This document shows, piece by piece, positions 1 to 6,801 of a stretch of DNA of 64,000 nucleotides. Position 1 is the first letter of the stretch, and every line of letters starts with the position of its first letter. The DNA comes from Ga0077527 sp021300125. Lineage in GTDB: Bacteria > Pseudomonadota > Gammaproteobacteria > Burkholderiales > SG8-41. A program made the position numbers and the translations under genes. The stretch spans positions 28,362 to 92,361 of the forward strand of contig JBKDUF010000015.1 of the NCBI GenBank assembly GCA_046339595.1. The letters are read 5' to 3'. The notes below the pieces were generated by a model. That model was given only the letters and a program-made list of their open reading frames with translations, was not told the origin of the DNA and did no database searches.

Positions 1-1380
1 TTTGTTGCCAAGATGCTGGCGCGCGCGGCGGAGAAGGGCAGCATGACCCAGGCCGAGGCCGATGCGGCGGTGTCGCGGATCCGGGTCGCGCAGTCACTGG
101 CCGATTTCAAGGACTGTCACATGGTGGTCGAGGCCATTGTCGAAAACCTCGACGCCAAGCGCGCCCTGTTTGCCGATCTTGAAGGCAATGTTGCACCGGA
201 CTGCATCCTCGCCACCAATACGTCCTCGATGTCGGTGACCACCATCGCTGCCAAGCTGAAGACCCCGCAGCGATTCGCCGGGCTGCATTTCTTCAACCCG
301 GTACCCTTGATGAAATTGGTCGAGGTCATCGACGGCCTGCTCACCGAGAACTGGGTTTCCGAAGCGCTGATGGTGATCGGTAAACGCATGACGCGCGAGC
401 CGGTGCGCCTGACTGATGCGCCGGGCTTCCTGGTCAACCAGGTCGGCCGCGGCTTCACGCTGGAGGCCTCGCACCTGGTATACGAGGGCGTGGCCTCCTT
501 TGCCGACGTCGACCGCGTGATGCGGGACGTCGGCGGCTTTCGCATGGGCCCGTTCGAGTTGATGGAACTGACCGGCCTCGACGTGACCCAGCCGGCCTCG
601 GCGCTGATCTACAACCAGTTTTTCCAGGAGCCGCGCTACCGCCCGAGCACGATCATGCAGGCGCGCTACGAGGCCGGGGTGCTGGGCCGCAAGAGCAAGA
701 AGGGCTTCTACAACTACGATGCTGAAATGAAGCCGATCGTCGCGCCGGAGCCGCCGGCACCGGCAGCAAAACCGAAAAGCGTCTGGTTGAGCAAGGCAGA
801 ACCGGCCGGCCACGATGCGTTGGTTGCGCTGCTGAACAAGCTCGGCGCCAGCATCGAGAGCAGTGCCCGGCCTTCCGCCGAGGCGCTGATCCTGGTCACT
901 CCGGTGGGCAAGGACGCGACCACCAGCGCGGTGGAGGAGGGGCTGGACCCGAAACGCACCGTGGCCGTGGACACGCTGTTCCCGATGGTCAAGCGACGCA
1001 CCATCATGGGCACGCCGCAGACCGATGCGAAGATGAAAGAGGCTGCACACGGACTGCTCGCCTCCGACGGCGTGCCGGTGACTGTCTGCCGCGACAGCCC
1101 GGGCTTCATCGCCCAGCGCATCGTCGCGATGATCGTCAACATCGGCTGCTCGATCGCGCAAAGCCGCACCGCACAGCCCGCCGACATCGACAAGGCGGTG
1201 ACCCTGGGGCTGAACTACCCCCACGGCCCGCTGAAATTCGGCGACACCGTCGGCGTTGAGCGCATCCACCGCGTACTCGCCAACATGAATGCGATCTACG
1301 CCGATCCGCGTTACCGCCCCACCATCTGGATGCGCCGCCGTGCGCAGCTGGGCGTGTCGCTGCTGACCCCCGAACCCTGA
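1..1380 (+). CDS. 3-hydroxyacyl-CoA dehydrogenase, 5' end cut by window
   Basis: The gene runs in from the left edge: four codons are open before the first Met in the window (position 13), and the N-terminal glycine-rich NAD loop lies outside. The enzyme oxidises (S)-3-hydroxyacyl-CoA to 3-oxoacyl-CoA with NAD+ in the cytoplasm. The end of the Rossmann domain carries the family signature HFFNPVPLMKLVEV about 90 residues in. A 3HCDH C-terminal domain follows (DAPGFLVNQVGRG and on), and a second, more diverged copy sits in the last ~100 residues (DSPGFIAQRIVAM). This two-C-domain layout is typical of PaaH/HbdA-type enzymes of about 500 residues. The thiolase starts 28 bases downstream, so the two probably form one operon for consecutive beta-oxidation or phenylacetate-type steps. 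Which pathway is served cannot be decided here. Confidence 0.95.
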   Translation, partial: FVAKMLARAAEKGSMTQAEADAAVSRIRVAQSLADFKDCHMVVEAIVENLDAKRALFADLEGNVAPDCILATNTSSMSVTTIAAKLKTPQRFAGLHFFNPVPLMKLVEVIDGLLTENWVSEALMVIGKRMTREPVRLTDAPGFLVNQVGRGFTLEASHLVYEGVASFADVDRVMRDVGGFRMGPFELMELTGLDVTQPASALIYNQFFQEPRYRPSTIMQARYEAGVLGRKSKKGFYNYDAEMKPIVAPEPPAPAAKPKSVWLSKAEPAGHDALVALLNKLGASIESSARPSAEALILVTPVGKDATTSAVEEGLDPKRTVAVDTLFPMVKRRTIMGTPQTDAKMKEAAHGLLASDGVPVTVCRDSPGFIAQRIVAMIVNIGCSIAQSRTAQPADIDKAVTLGLNYPHGPLKFGDTVGVERIHRVLANMNAIYADPRYRPTIWMRRRAQLGVSLLTPEP

Positions 1381-1408
1381 ACGAAACGACCGGATAAAGG
1401 AAACCACC

Positions 1409-2611
1409 ATGCTTGACGCCTATCTCTACGAAGGCCTGCGCACTCCCTTCGGCCGCCATGCCGGCGCGCTGGCCAGGGTCCGCCCCGACGACCTGCTTGC
1501 CGATGTCATGAAAACCCTGATGGTGAAATCGAAATTCAAGGTTGACCAGGTCGAGGATATCGTCGTCGGCTGCGCCAACCAGGGCGGTGAAGACAGCCGC
1601 TGCGTCGCCCGTCACGCCGGCCTTGCCGCAGGTTTCCCGATCGAGATCCCGGGCACCGTCCTGCAGCGGAACTGCGCCAGCGGCCTGGGCGCCATTGCCC
1701 ACGCCGCGCATTCGATCACCGCCGGCGAGGGCGATGTGTTCATCGTTGGCGGTGTCGAGAGCATGAGCCGCTCACCGATCGTGATCAGCCGTTCCGAGTC
1801 GGCCTACGACCGCGGCATCAAGATGTTCGACAGCACCATCGGCCCGCGCTTCTCCAATCCCAAGCTCGACAAGCAGTTCGGCAACCACCAGATGCCCCAG
1901 ACTGCGGACAACATGGCGCGGGAACTGGGCATCACGCGCGAGCAGGCCGACACCTTCGCTCTGGCCTCTCAGCAGAAATTCGCCACCGCCAAGGGTGAGG
2001 GATTTTTTGCCGGCGAGATCGCCCCGGTGGAAATGCCGGCCGGGCGCAAGGGCCCGGTGCCGCCAGTGGCCGAGGACGAGCATCCGCGCCCGGGCACCGA
2101 CATGGCCGCGCTGGCCAAGATGAAGGTGCTCTACGAGGGTGGGGTCACCACCGCCGGCAATGCCTCGGGCGTCAATGACGGCGCGGTGGCACTGGTGTTG
2201 GGCTCGCGTGCTGCCGGCGAAAAGGCCGGTGCCAAGCCGATGGCGCGGGTCATCGCCACTGCTGCGATGGGTGTGCGCCCCGACATCATGGGCTACGGCC
2301 CGGTGCCGGCCTCGCAGAAGGCTCTGGCCCGCGCCGGTCTCAGCATCAAGGACATGGACATCATCGAGATCAACGAAGCCTTCGCCGCACAGGTGCTGGG
2401 CTGCCTGAAAGGTCTGGGCGTGTCCTTCGACGACTCGCGTGTCAATCCCAATGGCGGCGCGATTGCAGTCGGCCATCCGCTCGGGGCTTCCGGTGCCCGC
2501 ATCGCGCTGACTGCCGCCCGCCAGCTGCAGCGTATCGGCGGCAAATATGCCCTGGTGTCGCTGTGCATCGGCGGCGGGCAGGGGCTGGCTGTGGTGCTGG
2601 AGCGAGTCTAG
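1409..2611 (+). CDS. acetyl-CoA acyltransferase (thiolase)
   Basis: A thiolase of 400 residues, the usual length, which cleaves 3-oxoacyl-CoA with CoA to acetyl-CoA and a shortened acyl-CoA. All three active-site elements are visible: nucleophile Cys89 in QRNCASGLGA, His356 in AVGHPLGASGAR, and Cys386 in SLCIGGGQG, plus the NEAFAAQ loop. The N-terminus (EGLRTPFGRHAGAL) resembles 3-oxoadipyl-CoA/3-oxoacyl-CoA thiolases such as PcaF, PaaJ and FadA rather than biosynthetic PhaA, but that choice is a guess. A Shine-Dalgarno (aaagga) precedes the ATG. It follows the dehydrogenase by 28 bases and performs the next chemical step. Confidence 0.95.
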   Translation: MLDAYLYEGLRTPFGRHAGALARVRPDDLLADVMKTLMVKSKFKVDQVEDIVVGCANQGGEDSRCVARHAGLAAGFPIEIPGTVLQRNCASGLGAIAHAAHSITAGEGDVFIVGGVESMSRSPIVISRSESAYDRGIKMFDSTIGPRFSNPKLDKQFGNHQMPQTADNMARELGITREQADTFALASQQKFATAKGEGFFAGEIAPVEMPAGRKGPVPPVAEDEHPRPGTDMAALAKMKVLYEGGVTTAGNASGVNDGAVALVLGSRAAGEKAGAKPMARVIATAAMGVRPDIMGYGPVPASQKALARAGLSIKDMDIIEINEAFAAQVLGCLKGLGVSFDDSRVNPNGGAIAVGHPLGASGARIALTAARQLQRIGGKYALVSLCIGGGQGLAVVLERV

Positions 2612-2802
2612 GACTAAAGGCAGAGGGGGGCGGGCGGCGTCCAGCCCTTCTTCCGGCGATATGATTTTTCCCACTGTTGCGCCGCACAAATTTCGTGTTT
2701 AATCAAGTCCGTTGACTGGCAAACTTCTCATTTTGTTAGATTTGTGTGCCCGCGACAGGCGCGGCAAACTGATGGCCTGCTTCTAACAGGGGCGGCCGGG
2801 AG

Positions 2803-3183
2803 ATGCGCTTGAGTGACCAGGAAACAGTTGCGGCGTTGAAGCGGGGAACACCGTTGACACCGCAGCGATTGATCGAGATGCGCTCTAAGGGCATGCACAC
2901 CGTGCGCTTCGAGTTCATCGTCCGCCTTCTGCGTCTCAATACCCAGATCATCACGCTGTCGATCTACTGGGAGGACGGTCGCGAATTCATGCAGGTGCCG
3001 ACCGTGCAGAATACACAGCGCAAGCTGGTATATGCCAGTGAACCGCGTGTTGCGGGACTGTTCGACGACCTGTCGCTGTTGTGCTATCCCCTCGACCCTG
3101 ATGCGAAAACCAGGGTTGACGCCGAGCTTGATCGCATGGTCAAGGCCATCGGCGATTACGACAGTCGCATCGCCGAACCCTAG
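2803..3183 (+). CDS. conserved-looking hypothetical protein, 126 aa
   Basis: Not recognised. The ATG has a good ribosome site (gggag, 4 bases upstream). The product is a soluble mixed alpha/beta protein with a charged N-terminal half, no signal peptide or membrane segment, and a single Cys near residue 93. Codon use is GC-rich like the neighbours and no long antisense alternative is attractive, so I take it as a real gene. It stands alone between the thiolase (191-base gap) and the tRNA cluster. The upstream gap contains TTGACT at 2712 but only a poor -10. No function is proposed. Confidence 0.7.
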   Translation: MRLSDQETVAALKRGTPLTPQRLIEMRSKGMHTVRFEFIVRLLRLNTQIITLSIYWEDGREFMQVPTVQNTQRKLVYASEPRVAGLFDDLSLLCYPLDPDAKTRVDAELDRMVKAIGDYDSRIAEP

Positions 3184-3217
3184 ACTCCAGCCACGCCGCC
3201 TGGGCTTGGCAGGCCGG

Positions 3218-3247
3218 TTGCGATGCCTCAGCAAAATCGCTTATAAT
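3218..3247 (+). promoter_or_regulatory. sigma70-type promoter of the tRNA cluster
   Basis: TTGCGA at 3218-3223 and a perfect TATAAT at 3242-3247, with an 18-base spacer, end 23 bases before the tRNA-Gly acceptor stem. Position and -10 quality make this the likely promoter for tRNA-Gly and possibly the following tRNAs. Confidence 0.75.
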
Positions 3248-3270
3248 CCGCGACCGATCAAGCAGTCCAC

Positions 3271-3346
3271 GCGGGAATAGCTCAGTTGGTAGAGCGCAAC
3301 CTTGCCAAGGTTGAGGTCGGGAGTTCGAGACTCCTTTCCCGCTCCA
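3271..3346 (+). tRNA. tRNA-Gly (GCC)
   Basis: Full 76-base cloverleaf with encoded CCA. The acceptor gcgggaa pairs with ttcccgc, the discriminator is T, and the anticodon loop TTGCCAA gives GCC, decoding GGC/GGU. First gene of a three-tRNA run that shares the upstream TATAAT promoter. Confidence 0.97.
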
Positions 3347-3353
3347 GATCTCC

Positions 3354-3394
3354 GGGGAAAACGGTTGGATTCCAACCAGCCGTTTTCCCCTTTT
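3354..3394 (+). terminator. stem-loop after tRNA-Gly
   Basis: An 11-bp perfect stem (GGGGAAAACGG with CCGTTTTCCCC) encloses a smaller TTGG/CCAA helix and is followed by TTTT. It lies 7 bases after tRNA-Gly and 10 bases before tRNA-Cys. It may be a terminator, which would require a separate tRNA-Cys promoter, or a processing hairpin in a polycistronic precursor. The short T run leaves this open. Confidence 0.6.
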
Positions 3395-3403
3395 AGCTGC
3401 AGC

Positions 3404-3477
3404 GGCGGGGTGGCAGAGTGGTTATGCAGCGGCCTGCAAAGCCGTGTACGCCGGTTCGATTCCGACCCCCGCCTCCA
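3404..3477 (+). tRNA. tRNA-Cys (GCA)
   Basis: A 74-base tRNA with encoded CCA. The acceptor ggcgggg pairs with ccccgcc, and the anticodon loop CTGCAAA gives GCA. The discriminator base is T (U73), the known identity base for bacterial cysteinyl-tRNA, which supports the assignment. Confidence 0.96.
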
Positions 3478-3544
3478 GTGACGCCCATCCCTCGATACCC
3501 GTTCACTCCCGGCAGCCCTTCGCGGTTATGCTCATGGCTGCCGC

Positions 3545-3629
3545 GGGCGAGTGGTGAAATTGGTAGACACAAGGGACTTAAAATCCCTCGGCGCAAGCCA
3601 TACCGGTTCGAGTCCGGTCTCGCCCACCA
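3545..3629 (+). tRNA. tRNA-Leu (UAA)
   Basis: A class II tRNA of 85 bases with a long variable arm and encoded CCA. The acceptor gggcgag pairs with ctcgccc, the anticodon loop CTTAAAA gives UAA, and the discriminator is A as expected for leucine. It reads the rare codon UUA, and UUG by wobble. The DUF1178 gene starts 14 bases downstream. Confidence 0.96.
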
Positions 3630-3643
3630 CTACAATATCGACC

Positions 3644-4102
3644 ATGATCGTATTTGACCTCGGTTGCGACAACGCACACTGTTTTGAAGGCTGGTTCTCT
3701 TCCGCTGAGGATTTCGAGCGCCAGCTCGGGCAGCATCTTTTGAGCTGCCCGATCTGTGCCAGCACCGCAATCCGCCGCCTGCCCAGCGCGGCGCGGCTGA
3801 ATACCGGTAAAGGCGGGCGCGAGGCTGCGGCCGGTGCCGCACAGGCGCAGGATGCGGCAACGGGCCAGTACGCGAATTTCGATGCGGAACTGATGCAGAA
3901 GCTGATTTCCCGCATCGTGGAGAATACCGAGGATGTCGGCCGTGCCTTCGCCGAGGAAGCGCGGAAAATCCATTACCAGGAAGCGCCGGAACGCCATATC
4001 CGCGGCATTGCCGGGCCGCAGGAGGTCGAGGCGCTGCGTGAGGAGGGAATCGATGTCGTCGCCCTGCCGGTGCTGCCGCATCTCACCGGGAACACCCACT
4101 AA
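3644..4102 (+). CDS. DUF1178 family protein
   Basis: A small cytoplasmic protein (152 aa) of the DUF1178 family, common in alpha- and betaproteobacteria and without a known function. The N-terminus MIVFDLGCDNAHCFEGWF followed by a CPIC knuckle at about residues 34-37 resembles the start of a zinc-ribbon-like domain, and an Ala/Gly-rich linker joins it to a charged C-terminal half. A longer frame opens inside tRNA-Leu, but family conservation begins at this ATG. The gene is squeezed between tRNA-Leu and the DUF294 gene (21-base gap) and probably shares their transcript. Confidence 0.9.
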   Translation: MIVFDLGCDNAHCFEGWFSSAEDFERQLGQHLLSCPICASTAIRRLPSAARLNTGKGGREAAAGAAQAQDAATGQYANFDAELMQKLISRIVENTEDVGRAFAEEARKIHYQEAPERHIRGIAGPQEVEALREEGIDVVALPVLPHLTGNTH

Positions 4103-4123
4103 AACCCCTCCGGTTTCCGGGCG

Positions 4124-6019
4124 ATGAGCGACGCTTCGGCGCCGGTCGTTGCCGGCATCCTGCGGTTCCTGCGCGCCCACGCGCCGTTCTCGCGCATGGC
4201 GGACGGCGATCTGGAATGGCTGGCGCGCCGCCTCGAACTCGGCTATCACCCCAGGGACAGTGTCGTGCTTGACCCTGCCCGGGGCGTGCCTTCCTGCCTC
4301 TTCATCGTGCAGCGCGGCGCGGTCTGCCACCGTCCCTTCGGGGCCGAGCACAGCGGCTCAGACCAGGCGGTGGTACGCGGCCCGGGTGAATGTTTTTCGG
4401 TCAGCGCGCTGCTGGAGTCGCGTCCGGTGATCACGCCTTATGTTGCGGTTGCCGACACCTTCACCTACGAGCTTTCCGCCGCCGATTTCAGCGAACTGCT
4501 CGGCCGCAGCGCACCGCTGCGCGAGTTCGCAACAGGATTCCTGAGCAGCATGCTCGAGGAATCGCGGCGGCTGCTCAAGCTCCATCACAGCGCCGCTGCG
4601 GCCGAGCAGCAGACGATGAGCCGTTCGCTGCGCAGTCTCATCACTCGCGAGCCGGTCAGTTGCGGCCCCGACACCCCGATCGCGGAGGTTCTGCGCTCGA
4701 TGCAGTCGCGCAAGATCGGCTCGATGCTGGTGGTGGACGAGGCCTGGCAACCGCTCGGGATTTTCACGCGCCACGATGTGCTGGATCGCATTGCGCTCGC
4801 CGGATGCCCGCTGGCGACGCCCATCAGTACGGTGATGACGCCCGATCCGCTGACCTTGCCGGCAGAATCCAGTGCCTACGAGGCGGCGCTGCTGATCTCC
4901 GACCGCGGCATTCGCCACATTCCCGTCATTGATGGCGGGCGTGTCACAGGCGTCGTGACCGAGCGAGACCTGTTCGCGCTGCAGCGGGTCAGCTTGCGCG
5001 CAATCCATCGCACGATTGCGGCGGCCGGCGGCATCGAGGTACTGCGCGAGGCATCAGGCGATATACGCCGCCTTGCGCGGGTGATGCTGGGGCAGGGGGT
5101 TTCGGCGCAGCACCTGACCATGATCGTGTCCACCCTCAACGATGCCCTGACACGCCGCCTGATCGAGCTCGAGCTGCCGCGGCACGGCCTGCATGGCCTG
5201 CGCTGGAGCTGGCTGGCCTTCGGCAGCGAGGGCCGGCTGGAGCAGACCATCAGCACGGATCAGGACAACGGTCTGGTCTTCGACAGCAGCGATGCGGACG
5301 CCGACGCGGTGCGCACCCGCATGCTGCCTTTCGCCCGCGCGGTCAATGCCGCGCTGGATGCCTGCGGTTTTCCGTTGTGCAAGGGCAACATCATGGCCGG
5401 CAATGCCGACTGGTGCCTGTCACTGGAAGAGTGGCGGCGGATGTTCTCGGGCTGGGTTGCCAACACCGATCCGCGGGCCGTACTGGGTGCGGTGATTTTC
5501 TTTGATCTGCGCCACCTGCACGGCGATGCCGGACTGGCCGAAACCCTGCGCGGCCATGTCAACGCCTTGTGCCATGGCAATGCGCGATTCCGGCGCGAAC
5601 TGGCCCGCGAAGCCCTGCGCGCACGGCCACCCCTGGGCTTGATCAGCGATTTCATTACCGAGGAAGAAGGGCCGCAGGCCGGCACCCTGGATCTGAAGTC
5701 TTCGGGATCCAGGCTCTTCACGGATGCCGCCCGGGTGATGGCCCTGGCCGCCAATGTCTCGCAGACCAATACCGTGGACCGGTTGCGCCAGTCGGGATCG
5801 GCGCTGGGCGTACCGCCCGCGGAAACCGAGTCCTTTGCCGAAGCCTTCCATTTCCTGCAGACCCTGCGCCTGCGCAGCCAGATCGGCAGCGGGACGGGGT
5901 CCGGCCCGAACCGGATTGCACCGGCGCAGCTGAACGAGGTGGATCGACGCATCCTCAAGGAAAGTCTGCGCCAGGCACGCAAGCTTCAGGTGCGGCTGGC
6001 CCTCGACTACGGCCTGTAG
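4124..6019 (+). CDS. cNMP-binding/CBS/DUF294 nucleotidyltransferase
   Basis: A predicted cytoplasmic signalling protein of 631 aa. In order: a cyclic-nucleotide-binding-like domain (about 15-135); two CBS domains (about 165-285; REPVSCGPDTPIAEVL and MTPDPLTLPAESSAYEAA); a GlnD-like nucleotidyltransferase (DUF294, about 310-460) with the signature FGSEGRLEQTISTDQDNG, carrying the Gly-Ser and metal-binding Asp residues; and the helical DUF294_C domain at the end. CBS domains normally sense adenine nucleotides, while the target of nucleotidyl transfer is not known in this family. The exonuclease starts 13 bases after the stop. This pairing recurs in proteobacteria, often near acetate uptake or activation genes, and here the next gene is an acyl-CoA synthetase. 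Confidence 0.92.
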   Translation: MSDASAPVVAGILRFLRAHAPFSRMADGDLEWLARRLELGYHPRDSVVLDPARGVPSCLFIVQRGAVCHRPFGAEHSGSDQAVVRGPGECFSVSALLESRPVITPYVAVADTFTYELSAADFSELLGRSAPLREFATGFLSSMLEESRRLLKLHHSAAAAEQQTMSRSLRSLITREPVSCGPDTPIAEVLRSMQSRKIGSMLVVDEAWQPLGIFTRHDVLDRIALAGCPLATPISTVMTPDPLTLPAESSAYEAALLISDRGIRHIPVIDGGRVTGVVTERDLFALQRVSLRAIHRTIAAAGGIEVLREASGDIRRLARVMLGQGVSAQHLTMIVSTLNDALTRRLIELELPRHGLHGLRWSWLAFGSEGRLEQTISTDQDNGLVFDSSDADADAVRTRMLPFARAVNAALDACGFPLCKGNIMAGNADWCLSLEEWRRMFSGWVANTDPRAVLGAVIFFDLRHLHGDAGLAETLRGHVNALCHGNARFRRELAREALRARPPLGLISDFITEEEGPQAGTLDLKSSGSRLFTDAARVMALAANVSQTNTVDRLRQSGSALGVPPAETESFAEAFHFLQTLRLRSQIGSGTGSGPNRIAPAQLNEVDRRILKESLRQARKLQVRLALDYGL

Positions 6020-6032
6020 TGGAGCCCTGCGC

Positions 6033-6731
6033 TTGAACTGGCTGACGAGGCTGTGGCGGCGCCCGCGTCTGGATGAGCGGCAGCGCGAGGCACTGGCGGC
6101 ATACCATGCACTGCCGCGGGTCTCCTCCGGCGCAGACCTGGCTGAACTGCGCATCGTGGTGGTGGATGTCGAAACGACCGGGCTGGATCCCCTCAACGAC
6201 CGCCTGCTCTCGATCGGCTCCGTCGATCTGCGCGCAGGAAAACTGCTGCCGGCATCGGCTTTTTCGGTGGTGCTGCGGCAACCCAGCGTCAGCGAAACCG
6301 GCAACATCCTGATTCACGGCATCGGCGGCAGCACCCAGCTCTCCGGATGTGACCCGGCGCAGGCGCTGCTCGATTTCCTTTCACACGCCGGCAGCGCGCC
6401 ATTGGCGGGATACCATGCCGATTTCGACCGCATGATGATCGGGCGCGCGGCCGAAAGCCTGCTCGGAACTACACTGCACAACCCCTGGCTGGATCTGGCC
6501 TGGCTGGCGCCGGCGCTGCTGCCCAAGCCCCCCGGCAAGCACGCCAGCCTGGACGACTGGACCACCCGCTACGGTATTGCCAATGAAAGCCGCCACGATG
6601 CCGTTGCCGATGCCGCCGTGACCGCGCAGCTTTTCCAGGTTGCAATGGCTGACGCCGCTGGGAAGGGAATGCACAGTCTGGATGACTGGCTGAAGCTGGA
6701 GCGGGACCAGCGCTGGCTGGGCCGAAGCTGA
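6033..6731 (+). CDS. DEDDh 3'-5' exonuclease (DnaQ-like)
   Basis: A 232-residue exonuclease of the DnaQ/epsilon fold. The metal-binding residues can be placed: Asp and Glu in VVDVETTGLDP (near 46-56), Asp in GYHADFDRM (near 130), and His and Asp in HDAVADAAVTAQ (near 188-193). The start is a TTG at 6033; no in-frame ATG precedes the first motif. It is probably co-transcribed with the DUF294 gene. Its physiological substrate is unknown. It is not the replicative epsilon subunit, whose gene is usually beside rnhA. Confidence 0.9.
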   Translation: MNWLTRLWRRPRLDERQREALAAYHALPRVSSGADLAELRIVVVDVETTGLDPLNDRLLSIGSVDLRAGKLLPASAFSVVLRQPSVSETGNILIHGIGGSTQLSGCDPAQALLDFLSHAGSAPLAGYHADFDRMMIGRAAESLLGTTLHNPWLDLAWLAPALLPKPPGKHASLDDWTTRYGIANESRHDAVADAAVTAQLFQVAMADAAGKGMHSLDDWLKLERDQRWLGRS

Positions 6732-6774
6732 ACGGATTGCTCACTGAACTGCCGCCTCTGAAGAAAGGCCTCCG

Positions 6775-6801
6775 ATGACCGCAACAACGGACTCCCGGTG
6801 A
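6775..6801 (+). other. eight-codon leader frame overlapping the next start codon
   Basis: A good Shine-Dalgarno (aaagg) lies 7 bases before ATG 6775. The frame encodes MTATTDSR and ends at TGA 6799-6801, which overlaps the GTG start of the acyl-CoA synthetase (6798) as GTGA. The synthetase start has no clear ribosome site of its own. Translation of the leader followed by re-initiation is therefore plausible. A one-base change joining the two frames is the alternative. Confidence 0.4.

Noticed and set aside
94..1410. A 438-codon antisense frame over the 3-hydroxyacyl-CoA dehydrogenase
   Set aside because: Composition-driven shadow of a clear enzyme gene; no recognisable fold or start signal.
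3271..3629. Genomic-island insertion at the tRNA cluster
   Set aside because: No integrase, no duplicated tRNA 3' end, and no composition break next to any of the five tRNAs in the window.
3551..3643. Longer DUF1178 start inside tRNA-Leu
   Set aside because: The extra 31 residues are translated tRNA sequence; family similarity begins at the ATG 3644.
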